Shown here piece by piece: positions 8,119 to 13,953 of a stretch of DNA of 16,441 nt. The translations under genes and the position numbers were made by a program. Position 1 is the first letter of the stretch; each line of letters starts with the position of its first letter. Source of the stretch: an uncultured Oscillospiraceae bacterium (GTDB lineage: Bacteria > Bacillota > Clostridia > Oscillospirales > Oscillospiraceae); contig CAKTHW010000033.1 in assembly GCA_934565425.1 (NCBI GenBank), positions 1 through 16,441 on the forward strand, in the 5' to 3' direction. Below the pieces are notes generated by a model. It was not told where the DNA came from. It made no database searches and saw only the letters and a list, made by a program, of their open reading frames with translations.

Positions 8119-9486
8119 TTATTGCAGCTCCGTCTGTCCGACCGTCCCGTGCTCGGGCGTCCAGACCTTGCGATATTTCACGAAGTAGTAGATGGTCATC
8201 AGCAGGCTCAGCCCCTCCCCCACGCTCAGGGACAGCCACACGCCGTCCACGCCGAAGAGCTGGGGCAGCACCAGGACGGGCACCACCATGAAGAGGATGG
8301 TGCGGCAGAAGGAGAGGATGGCGGAGGTCCTGCCGTCGTTGAGGGCGGTGAACCAGCCGGAGGAGAAGACGTTATAGGCCATGAGGAGGAAGCTCACCGC
8401 CACGATGCGGAAGCCGTGCAACGCCACGTCGTACACGTGCTGGTTGCCCTTGGCGAAGAAGCCGATGACGGCGCCGCCAGCCAGGTAGCTCACCGCCACC
8501 ACGGCCACACCGGCCACGGCGATGGTCTGGATGCTGATGCGGAAGGCCCGGGAGAGGCGTTCCTTGTCCCCCTTGCCCAGGTTGTAGCTGACGACGGAGG
8601 AGATGCCGGTGATGTAGCCCCGGAACATGCCGCTGAACAGCTCTTGGGCGTACCAGATGATGGTCAGGGAGGCCACGCCGTCGGAGCCGGACAGATCCAT
8701 GAGGATGTTGTTGAAGAGGATGGCGATGACGGAGAAGGCCAGGCCGCTGACCATTTCCGACGCGCCGTTGGAGCAGCTCTGCAGGAGGGTGTGCAGGCGC
8801 CACTTGGGTCGGACGACGCACAGCACCTGCTCCCGCTTGACACAGAACCAGACCACGCCGATGAGGGAGGGCACTGCGTAACCGATGCTGGTGGCGATGG
8901 CGGCGCCGGCGATGCCCCAGTGGAAGATGGCGATGAAGAGCCAATCCAGCACCACATTGAGGACGCCGCCCAGGAGGGAGAAGATGAGGCCCAGGTTGGC
9001 CTTGCCCACGGTGATGTAGCTCATCTGGAAGACGACGCCGAAGATGGCGAAAGGGATGGTGATCAGGACAGGGATCATGTACGCCCGGCAGAGGGGCAGC
9101 AGGGCGTCATCGGAGCCCAGGAAGCGACACAGCGGGTCCAGGAAGAGGAAGCAGAGCACCGCCATCACGATGCTGAAGACAAAGGTCACCACCACGAGCA
9201 GGCTGAAATCCTCCTTGGCCTCCCGGTGCTTCCCCTCGCCGATCTTCTTAGCCACCAGGGCGTTGCCGCCGCTGCCGAACATCACGCCCAGGGCGGAGGT
9301 GAGGAAGAGCATGGGCAGGGTGATATTGATGGCGGACAGGCCGTCGGTGTTCACCCACCGTGCCACAAAGATGCCGTCCACGGTGGAGTAGATGTTCATG
9401 ACGATGCTGGAGACGATGGTGGGCAGGGCGAAGCGGAGCAGCCAACGGAAGGTGACAGGGTGTTCTAGTTTCAGTGCTTGGTTCAT
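8119..9486 (-). CDS. MATE-family multidrug/cation exporter (MepA-like)
   Basis: Integral membrane antiporter of the multidrug and toxic compound extrusion family, expected to expel cationic drugs or metabolites using a Na+ or H+ gradient. The 455-aa length and about twelve hydrophobic spans in two similar halves fit the family. Near the start, RFALPTIVSSIVMNIYSTVD (18-37) with GIFVARWV following is the typical MatE first-helix pattern, repeated later around the NGASEMVSGLAFSVIAILFN region. The start is ATG and overlaps the MarR stop by ATGA, so both are translated from one message. A MarR regulator directly coupled to a MATE pump resembles mepR-mepA of Staphylococcus aureus, which suggests substrate-induced de-repression. 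The substrate cannot be told from the sequence. A terminator follows directly. Confidence 0.93.
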   Translation of the reverse strand: MNQALKLEHPVTFRWLLRFALPTIVSSIVMNIYSTVDGIFVARWVNTDGLSAINITLPMLFLTSALGVMFGSGGNALVAKKIGEGKHREAKEDFSLLVVVTFVFSIVMAVLCFLFLDPLCRFLGSDDALLPLCRAYMIPVLITIPFAIFGVVFQMSYITVGKANLGLIFSLLGGVLNVVLDWLFIAIFHWGIAGAAIATSIGYAVPSLIGVVWFCVKREQVLCVVRPKWRLHTLLQSCSNGASEMVSGLAFSVIAILFNNILMDLSGSDGVASLTIIWYAQELFSGMFRGYITGISSVVSYNLGKGDKERLSRAFRISIQTIAVAGVAVVAVSYLAGGAVIGFFAKGNQHVYDVALHGFRIVAVSFLLMAYNVFSSGWFTALNDGRTSAILSFCRTILFMVVPVLVLPQLFGVDGVWLSLSVGEGLSLLMTIYYFVKYRKVWTPEHGTVGQTELQ

Positions 9487-9929
9487 TTGGCTGCTCCTTT
9501 CAACACCTGGTTGCAGCAGGCGACGTAGCGCTCCGTAGCGGACAGCAGCATCCGGCGCTCCTCCTCGGACAGCGCCGCCATAGCCACTCGCCCGCTCTCC
9601 TGGACACGGGCCAAAATGCGCTGGGCTTCTGCGAGCCCCTGTTCGGTGAAGTGGATGGTCTTGTTCCGGCGATCCGTCGGCACCTCTTCCAGACGCACCC
9701 AGCCTTTCTTATAAAAGGAGGTCACCACCGCGTTCACCGTCTGCTTGGGCAGGAAACAGAGCTGGCAGAGTTGCTTCTGGGTGCAGTCCGGCAGGGCGTG
9801 GATGGCCTCCAGGACAGATAAACTGGTGTAGGACAGCCCCACCGACTTGGCGTAGTCCTCATAGCCGGCGCACCACTGCTGGAGGTAGGAATCGTACTGT
9901 TTGATCTGGGCTTGGATGTTGGGTTCCAT
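9483..9929 (-). CDS. MarR-family transcriptional regulator, likely repressor of its own operon and the MATE pump
   Basis: 148-aa dimeric winged-helix regulator. Recognition region: TQKQLCQLCFLPKQTVNAVVTSF lies across residues 50-72 (read as two helices), followed by KKGWVRLEEVPTDRRNKTIHFTEQG, whose wing holds the DRRNK motif (86-90) typical of MarR proteins. Helices at both ends (1-45 and 98-145) would form the dimer interface. Cysteines at 20, 49, 55, 58, 138 and 139 are numerous for this family; a redox role is possible but unproven. Start ATG with AAAGGAG eight bases upstream. The stop overlaps the MATE start, and a dyad sits on the promoter's -10 region, both consistent with autoregulation. 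The ligand is unknown. Confidence 0.93.
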   Translation of the reverse strand: MEPNIQAQIKQYDSYLQQWCAGYEDYAKSVGLSYTSLSVLEAIHALPDCTQKQLCQLCFLPKQTVNAVVTSFYKKGWVRLEEVPTDRRNKTIHFTEQGLAEAQRILARVQESGRVAMAALSEEERRMLLSATERYVACCNQVLKGAAK

Positions 9930-9958
9930 GGTGGTGGCTCCTTTCGTCTATGTTTGAA

Positions 9959-9979
9959 ATAGTCTTAATGCTGGACTAT
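9959..9979 (-). promoter_or_regulatory. Candidate MarR operator (dyad)
   Basis: Perfect 6-base inverted arms ATAGTC/GACTAT separated by 9 bases. The right arm overlaps the -10 hexamer and the left arm lies just past the expected transcription start. A bound dimer would block RNA polymerase. Assignment to the downstream MarR protein is inferred from position. Confidence 0.55.
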
Positions 9980-10006
9980 CTTAGCATGGGACGGGTGGGT
10001 TGTCAA
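9978..10006 (-). promoter_or_regulatory. Sigma-A-type promoter of marR-MATE
   Basis: On the minus strand a perfect TTGACA (10001-10006) is followed after exactly 17 bases by TAAGAT (9978-9983). This is a strong promoter, consistent with a gene pair held off by a repressor. The leader to the marR ATG is about 40 bases. Confidence 0.8.
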
Positions 10007-10024
10007 TTGTGGAACCTGCACCAA

Positions 10025-10055
10025 AAGAAGCGGGAAACCTTGTAAAGGTTTCCCG
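10025..10055 (-). terminator. Intrinsic terminator after the small cysteine-rich gene
   Basis: Perfect 10-bp stem CGGGAAACCT/AGGTTTCCCG (10031-10040 with 10046-10055) and a 5-base loop, followed on the minus strand by the T-rich CTTCTTTTGG. It lies 16 bases beyond the stop of the gene at 10071-10370 and insulates the marR promoter. Confidence 0.75.
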
Positions 10056-10070
10056 TTGTCACGTGATGGG

Positions 10071-10370
10071 TTATGCTGATTTTTCCTCGTCAAAGCGTTC
10101 CCGCGCCATGGCGTCCATCTCGTCCACCAGCTGGCGGAACTCCGATTCCTTCCACAGGTAGACGTCGCTGTACAGGTTCGGCTTGCCAAAGAGCACCTTG
10201 GCCGCCCGCTTCAGACGACCCCAGAGGGTGTGGTAGTTGTGGTCAAAGTGGGAATCCTGCAAACTGATGTCGTAATCCACGTCGCCGTCCTCCCACATGG
10301 TCTTCTCGATGACCAGCATACAGCAGCGGCAGGAACAGGGGCGGGTGATGATCTTCGTTTTCTTTTCCAT
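10071..10370 (-). CDS. Small cysteine-rich hypothetical protein
   Basis: A 99-aa soluble protein of unknown function. The N-terminus holds a tight cysteine cluster, CSCRCC at about residues 12-17, in the context KIITRPCSCRCCMLVIEK, which could bind metal (inference). Then come an acidic strand-like part (WEDGDVDYDISLQDS), a basic helix (RLKRAAKVLFGK) and a charged C-terminal helix (EFRQLVDEMDAMARERFDEEK). From memory it resembles small uncharacterised proteins of Clostridia and their phages that start with a CxCC-type motif followed by a hydrophobic strand; this is not verified. I prefer the ATG at 10368-10370, preceded by GGGAAG at a sensible distance; an ATG five codons earlier (10385) has no ribosome site. 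It is monocistronic and has a terminator, but no clear promoter. Confidence 0.65.
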   Translation of the reverse strand: MEKKTKIITRPCSCRCCMLVIEKTMWEDGDVDYDISLQDSHFDHNYHTLWGRLKRAAKVLFGKPNLYSDVYLWKESEFRQLVDEMDAMARERFDEEKSA

Positions 10371-10417
10371 CGCATTTCTTCCCATCGAAACAAGTGTGGA
10401 CTGTGTTCTCTCTGGTG

Positions 10418-10607
10418 GGCAGTGTCTCGGTTGCCTCCTATGGGGCGCTTTTGCGAACCACTGCCAACGTCTTGGGTGGGTGTTTTTCGCCAGGAGTCCG
10501 GCGTCTCAAGCGTTTTGCGCAGCAAAACCTTGGCGCAGGCGGAATTCATTTCCGCCGAGCACGTTAAATCACCGAAGGTCTCCGCACCCCGAAGGGGTGC
10601 GGAGACC
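10418..10607. repeat. Intergenic multi-hairpin element
   Basis: No convincing gene lies between the small gene and the tRNA-Val terminator. Instead the stretch holds a series of perfect inverted repeats: GGCAGTG/CACTGCC (10418-10424, 10459-10465), CGCC/GGCG (10488-10491, 10500-10503), GTTTTGC/GCAAAAC with a 3-base loop (10512-10528), GGCGGAA/TTCCGCC with a 5-base loop (10538-10556), and a 14-bp stem with a 3-base loop (10577-10590 with 10594-10607). The last one abuts the tRNA terminator. Such hairpin trains are typical of dispersed intergenic repeats (REP/MITE-like) or structured RNA; which of these it is cannot be decided from one copy. Confidence 0.55.
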
Positions 10608-10647
10608 AGCAAAAAACCCACGACACAAGTCGTGGGTTTTTTGCTGG
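10606..10647 (-). terminator. Intrinsic terminator of tRNA-Val
   Basis: A perfect 19-bp inverted repeat (10606-10624 with 10629-10647) around a 4-base loop. On the minus strand the GC stem CCCACGAC/GTCGTGGG is followed by six T (10611-10616). The outer 3 bases of the upstream arm are the encoded CCA end of the tRNA. Confidence 0.88.
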
Positions 10648-10721
10648 TGGACGATAACGGATTTGAACCGCTGACCCTCCGCACGTCAAGCGGATGCTCT
10701 AGCCAGCTGAGCTAATCGTCC
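10645..10721 (-). tRNA. tRNA-Val (anticodon GAC), CCA encoded
   Basis: 77 nt on the minus strand. Acceptor stem GGACGAT/ATCGTCC pairs over all 7 positions, followed by discriminator A and an encoded CCA (10645-10647). The D arm begins GCTCAGC with a closing GAGC; the anticodon stem TCCGC/GCGGA holds the loop TTGACGT, anticodon GAC (10685-10687), reading GUC and GUU valine codons. The T arm is GCGG-TTCAAAT-CCGT-like with the conserved TTCAA. It has its own promoter and terminator. Short open frames drawn across it are not genes. Confidence 0.96.
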
Positions 10722-10734
10722 GAACGCAAGATTC

Positions 10735-10763
10735 ATTATACTGCGTCCTTCCCCGAAAGTCAA
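10735..10763 (-). promoter_or_regulatory. Strong sigma-A-type promoter of tRNA-Val
   Basis: Minus strand TTGACT (10758-10763), 17-base spacer, perfect TATAAT (10735-10740), ending 13 bases before the mature tRNA 5' end. It begins 3 bases downstream of the NUDIX stop codon, so the tRNA is an independent unit. Confidence 0.85.
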
Positions 10764-10766
10764 GGG

Positions 10767-11252
10767 TTATTTTTCATTTTTCTGCAAATTTATTTCTTTC
10801 CCGTCCAACGCCGCATACACCAGCGTATCCCCCTGGTACTCCAGCTTCAGCGAGAAGAAGGGTGCTTCCTCCGCCAGCAGCTGCAGGAACAGCTTGTCCC
10901 CCTCCCAGATGGGCAGGTCGGTGATCTTGTCGTGGTCCACCCACTCCAGGTCGCCTTCGTCGCAGACGATCATCTCGCCTGCAAAGCCGGTGGCGGTGTA
11001 CAGGTACATATACTCCGTGGGCCACTGGTCGGAGACGAAGGTGACGATGCCGCGGAAGCGGTAGTCGGTGAGGGTCAGGCCGGTCTCCTCCTTGACCTCC
11101 CGCAATAAACATTCCTCCGGGCTCTCCTTGTCCAGGAACTTGCCGCCCACGCCCACCCATTTGTCGTGGTTCAGGTCGTTCTCCTTCTTCACCCGGTGGA
11201 GCATCAGGTACTGCCCCGCCCGCTCGATATAACAAAGGGTTGACTGTATCAT
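10767..11252 (-). CDS. NUDIX hydrolase, MutT/8-oxo-dGTP diphosphatase-like
   Basis: A 161-aa NUDIX pyrophosphohydrolase acting on a nucleoside diphosphate linked to another moiety; the start resembles proteins annotated as 8-oxo-dGTP diphosphatase. The Nudix box is complete: G37, E43, R51-E52, E55-E56 and G58 in the GX5EX7REUXEEXGU pattern, within KWVGVGGKF (31-39) onwards. Early residues LCYIERAGQYLMLHRVKKEND fit the MutT-type first strands, with NDLNHDKWVGVGGK as in Firmicutes MutT-like proteins. I chose the ATG at 11250-11252, which has AAGGAGG nine bases upstream; the open frame upstream of it crosses the promoter. Exact substrate is not determinable. It is divergent from the amidase gene, and its 3' end touches the tRNA promoter; no terminator of its own was seen. 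Confidence 0.9.
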   Translation of the reverse strand: MIQSTLCYIERAGQYLMLHRVKKENDLNHDKWVGVGGKFLDKESPEECLLREVKEETGLTLTDYRFRGIVTFVSDQWPTEYMYLYTATGFAGEMIVCDEGDLEWVDHDKITDLPIWEGDKLFLQLLAEEAPFFSLKLEYQGDTLVYAALDGKEINLQKNEK

Positions 11253-11283
11253 CACCCGTTCCTCCTTTTTATATAATGTATCC

Positions 11284-11312
11284 ATTGTACTACAACCGCC
11301 ACCCCCTCGCAA
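11284..11312 (-). promoter_or_regulatory. Probable promoter of the NUDIX gene
   Basis: Minus strand TTGCGA (11307-11312), 17-base spacer, TACAAT (11284-11289), about 31 bases upstream of the NUDIX ATG. Hexamers match sigma-A moderately well and the spacing is ideal. Confidence 0.6.
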
Positions 11313-11377
11313 GTACAGGAACCCCTCCCCTGACCTTTGTCATAGGATGGGCAGAACTGTATTGAGGAGGTTTTTCT

Positions 11378-12124
11378 ATGGCTTTTTTGTATCTCTCCCC
11401 CTCCACGCAGGAGTATAACCCCTACGTGAACGGCGGGAACGAGGAATATTACATGAACCTGCTGGCGGACGAACTGGAACCCTATCTCCGTGCCAGCGGC
11501 ATCTCCTTCACCCGCAACACCCCGGACATGACCGCGGCCACCTCCATCGCCGCCTCCAACGCAGGCGACTACGACCTGCATCTCGCCCTCCACTCCAATG
11601 CCACCGCCGGCGACCAGGCGGGCACCACCACCGGCATCGACATCTACTACAACCCGGAGTCCTCCGAGAGCCTGCGCGCCGCCCAGCTCATCCAACAGCA
11701 GCTCAAGACCGTCTACCCCGACCCGGCCAAGGTGGCCATCGTGCCCACCACTTCCCTGGGGGAGGTGTACAAGGTGCGTGCGCCGGGCGTGCTGGCGGAG
11801 CTGGGGTATCACGACACCCCGTCGGACGCGGACTGGATCCGGAACAACCTGCCTGCCATCGCCCGGAGTCTGGCCATGGCGCTGACGGAGTTCTTCGGCC
11901 TGCCCTTCCTGGAGCCGCAAGCCCCGCGGGTGGGTGTGGTGGACTTGAACTGGGGCGTCCTGAACCTGCGGGCGGCGCCCTCCACCTCCGCGCCCATCGT
12001 GGCACAGTGCTACGACGGCGCTCAGCTGACGGTGTGGAATGAGTATCAGAACTGGTTCGTGGTGGAGTGGAACGGGCTGGGCGGATACGTCTGGCGGGAT
12101 TATGTGGTCGTCCAGTGGACATGA
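11378..12124 (+). CDS. N-acetylmuramoyl-L-alanine amidase (Amidase_3-like) with C-terminal SH3b domain
   Basis: A 248-aa peptidoglycan hydrolase predicted to cut between N-acetylmuramic acid and L-alanine. Residues 1 to about 175 are the catalytic domain: YLSPSTQEYNPY (5-16), NEEYYMNLLAD (21-31) with a candidate zinc Glu, DLHLALHSNA (66-75) with H72 as zinc ligand, and APGVLAELGYHD (135-146) with the catalytic-type E141. The first zinc His found in most Amidase_3 proteins is not seen; the matching place reads QEYN. Residues about 184-248 form an SH3b wall-binding domain (GVLNLRAAPSTSAPIVAQ). There is no signal peptide, so release by lysis, a holin or mother-cell action in sporulation is possible. 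Start ATG with GAGGAGG; a CATAGGATG upstream at 11341 only weakly resembles a sporulation-sigma -10. Confidence 0.85.
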   Translation: MAFLYLSPSTQEYNPYVNGGNEEYYMNLLADELEPYLRASGISFTRNTPDMTAATSIAASNAGDYDLHLALHSNATAGDQAGTTTGIDIYYNPESSESLRAAQLIQQQLKTVYPDPAKVAIVPTTSLGEVYKVRAPGVLAELGYHDTPSDADWIRNNLPAIARSLAMALTEFFGLPFLEPQAPRVGVVDLNWGVLNLRAAPSTSAPIVAQCYDGAQLTVWNEYQNWFVVEWNGLGGYVWRDYVVVQWT

Positions 12125-12272
12125 TAGGTTTTGTGATAGGTTTCGTCTAATTTGATTCAGCACTTTTCATGCCACATTTTATCACATTTCCATCAAACAA
12201 ACGTGTTTTCGGACTCAAACTCACGCAGATTTTCATGCTACAAAATATTTCGTCTATTTTATCGTCTGAATA
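12125..12272. other. AT-rich gap with short direct repeats between the amidase and proC
   Basis: No gene seen. TGATAGGTTT occurs twice 12 bases apart (12122-12131, 12134-12143); a 13-base unit TTTTCATGCxACA occurs at 12164-12176 and 12230-12242; TTTCGTCTA occurs at 12141-12149 and 12248-12256. No stem-loop terminator for the amidase gene was found. Confidence 0.5.
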
Positions 12273-12301
12273 TTGACTTTTCCTTCTTTTTCTTCTACAA
12301 T
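12273..12301 (+). promoter_or_regulatory. Sigma-A-type promoter of the proCBA operon
   Basis: TTGACT (12273-12278), 17-base pyrimidine-rich spacer, TACAAT (12296-12301). Transcription would start near 12308, giving a leader of about 53 bases before the proC ATG. Confidence 0.8.
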
Positions 12302-12310
12302 GGTGCTACA

Positions 12311-12349
12311 CCAACGGGAACCCGTTCAGAATGATTCCCGGCACATTGG
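12311..12349 (+). promoter_or_regulatory. Foldable leader upstream of proC
   Basis: Two mutually exclusive pairings share the same bases: AACGGG/CCCGTT (12313-12318 with 12321-12326, only 2 bases between, so more likely a DNA dyad than a hairpin) and CGGGAA/TTCCCG (12315-12320 with 12335-12340, 14-base loop). The second can extend by CCAA (12311-12314) to TTGG (12346-12349), which touches the GGAGG ribosome site. Regulatory function is inference. Confidence 0.35.
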
Positions 12350-12360
12350 AGGAATGGGGT

Positions 12361-13170
12361 ATGCAATTCAACACCATCGGTTTCATCGGCTGCGGCAACA
12401 TGGGCGGCGCACTGGCTCAGGCACTGCCCAAGGCAGGACACGACGTTTTCCTGTCCAACCGCACCCAGTCCAAGGCGGACGCACTGGCTTTGAAGATCGG
12501 CGCGACCGTCACCGACAACCAGACCATCGCCAAGACCTGCGACCTGATCTTTCTGGGCGTCAAGCCTCAGATGATGCCAGGGGTCCTGGCGGAGCTGGCC
12601 GACACCTTCGCCGGGCGACCTACCCCATTCGTGCTGGTGACTATGGCGGCTGGCCTGTCCATGGCCACCATCCAACAGCTGGCCGGAGGGGCCTATCCCG
12701 TCATCCGCATCATGCCCAACACGCCGGTGTCCCTGGGGGCGGGCATGATCCTGTACTGCGCGGACGGCGTGGCACAAGAAGACTTGGACGCCTTCTGCAC
12801 CCTCATGGCCGGTGCCGGTCGGCTGGACGCCCTGCCGGAGTCCCTCATCGACGCAGGCTGTGCCATCTCCGGCTGTGGGCCTGCTTATGTGTACTTATTC
12901 ATCGAAGCGCTGGCGGACGGCGGCGTGGCCTGCGGTCTGCCCCGTGACAAGGCCATGACCTACGCCGCTCAGACCCTGATGGGGGCGGCGGAGATGGTCC
13001 TGAACAGCGGCAGCCACCCCGGTGCGCTGAAGGACGCGGTCTGCTCCCCTGCTGGCAGCACCATTCAGGGGGTGCGCGCTCTGGAGATGGGCGGATTCCG
13101 TTCCACTGCGATGGAAGCGGTGCTGGCCGCCTATGAGAAAACGAGAGAACTGGGGAAAAAGGAGGACTGA
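12361..13170 (+). CDS. proC: Pyrroline-5-carboxylate reductase
   Basis: Last enzyme of proline synthesis: reduces pyrroline-5-carboxylate to proline with NAD(P)H in the cytosol. The 269-aa product has the Rossmann loop GFIGCGNMG (7-15), GVKPQ (66-70), RIMPNTP (116-122), the dimer and active-site SGCGPAYVY (170-178) and the C-terminal signature HPGALKDAVCSPAGSTI (219-235). Start: the ATG at 12361 gives MQFNTIGFIGCGNMG and has GGAGG eight bases upstream; a preceding in-frame ATG ten codons earlier lies in the leader and lacks homology. It heads a proC-proB-proA operon, with proB starting 4 bases after its stop, so all three steps from glutamate to proline are co-expressed. Confidence 0.97.
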   Translation: MQFNTIGFIGCGNMGGALAQALPKAGHDVFLSNRTQSKADALALKIGATVTDNQTIAKTCDLIFLGVKPQMMPGVLAELADTFAGRPTPFVLVTMAAGLSMATIQQLAGGAYPVIRIMPNTPVSLGAGMILYCADGVAQEDLDAFCTLMAGAGRLDALPESLIDAGCAISGCGPAYVYLFIEALADGGVACGLPRDKAMTYAAQTLMGAAEMVLNSGSHPGALKDAVCSPAGSTIQGVRALEMGGFRSTAMEAVLAAYEKTRELGKKED

Positions 13171-13174
13171 GATC

Positions 13175-13951
13175 ATGCGTATCGTCTTAAAAGTGGGCAC
13201 TTCCACCCTGGCGCATCCCACGGGGCTGCTGAACATCCGCCATGTAGAGCACTTGTGCAAGGTGGTCAGCGACCTGAAGAACGCGGGGCATGAGATCATT
13301 CTGGTGTCCTCCGGCGCCATCGGCATGGGCGTGGGCAAATTGCAGCTGCCTGGCCGTCCTGCCGATATGCCCTCCAAGCAGGCGGCAGCGGCGGTGGGTC
13401 AGTGCGAGCTGATGTACACCTATGACAAATTGTTTGGCGAGTACAACCACACGGTGGCGCAGATCTTGCTGACGGCGGACGACATCTTGGATGTGCAGCG
13501 CCGCGACAACTTCCAGAACACCCTGTACCGTCTGCTGGAGCTGGACGCCCTGCCCATCATCAACGAGAACGACACGGTGGCGACGAAAGAGATCGCCGTG
13601 GGCGACAACGACACCTTGGGCGCTATCGTGGCCAGCTGTGCCAAGGCGGATCTGCTGGTGCTGTTCTCCGACATCCACGGCCTGTACACCGCCGACCCGA
13701 AAGAAGACCCCAACGCCACCCTCATCCATCGGGTGGAGGCGCTGACGCCTGAAATTAAGGCGCTGGCCGGGACAAAAGGCTCCGAGCTGGCCACCGGCGG
13801 GATGGTGACCAAAATCCACGCCGCCGAGATCGCCACTGAGGCGGGGGTCGAGATGATCATTTGCCACGGCGCTTATCCGGAGAGCCTGTATGACATTGTG
13901 GCAGGCAAAGAGGTAGGCACCCGTTTTTGCGTCAGAAAGGAAGGAATCTGA
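13175..13951 (+). CDS. proB: Glutamate 5-kinase (kinase domain only, no PUA)
   Basis: First enzyme of proline synthesis: phosphorylates glutamate to gamma-glutamyl phosphate, handed to ProA. The 258-aa product is the amino-acid-kinase fold alone; the C-terminal PUA domain of the roughly 367-aa E. coli enzyme is absent, as in a number of other bacteria, so it is not a truncation. Motifs: KVGTSTL (6-12), VSSGAIGMGVG (44-54), proline/glutamate-site region INENDTVA (129-136), GDNDTLGA (143-150), and nucleotide-site TGGMVTKIHAA (207-217). I chose the ATG at 13175, which has GGAGG about nine bases upstream (in the end of proC) and starts MRIVLKVGTS as expected. proA begins 2 bases after its stop. 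Feedback inhibition by proline is known for the family, not shown here. Confidence 0.96.
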   Translation: MRIVLKVGTSTLAHPTGLLNIRHVEHLCKVVSDLKNAGHEIILVSSGAIGMGVGKLQLPGRPADMPSKQAAAAVGQCELMYTYDKLFGEYNHTVAQILLTADDILDVQRRDNFQNTLYRLLELDALPIINENDTVATKEIAVGDNDTLGAIVASCAKADLLVLFSDIHGLYTADPKEDPNATLIHRVEALTPEIKALAGTKGSELATGGMVTKIHAAEIATEAGVEMIICHGAYPESLYDIVAGKEVGTRFCVRKEGI

Positions 13952-13953
13952 AT

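Noticed and set aside
8122..9468. 448-codon open frame on the plus strand over the MATE gene
   Set aside because: Mirror of the MATE frame with His/Glu/Asp-rich low-complexity translation; no ribosome site or promoter, and it would overlap the 8085-8113 terminator region.
10418..10465. Possible riboswitch (7-bp outer stem with two inner stems) ahead of the small gene
   Set aside because: I could not match it to consensus features of known riboswitch classes, and no metabolic gene follows; kept only as part of the hairpin element.
10211..10715. Open frames on both strands across tRNA-Val and the hairpin stretch
   Set aside because: They read through tRNA and terminator bases (giving peptides such as DDNGFEPLTLRTSS), a known annotation artefact; no ribosome site and no homologous domain.
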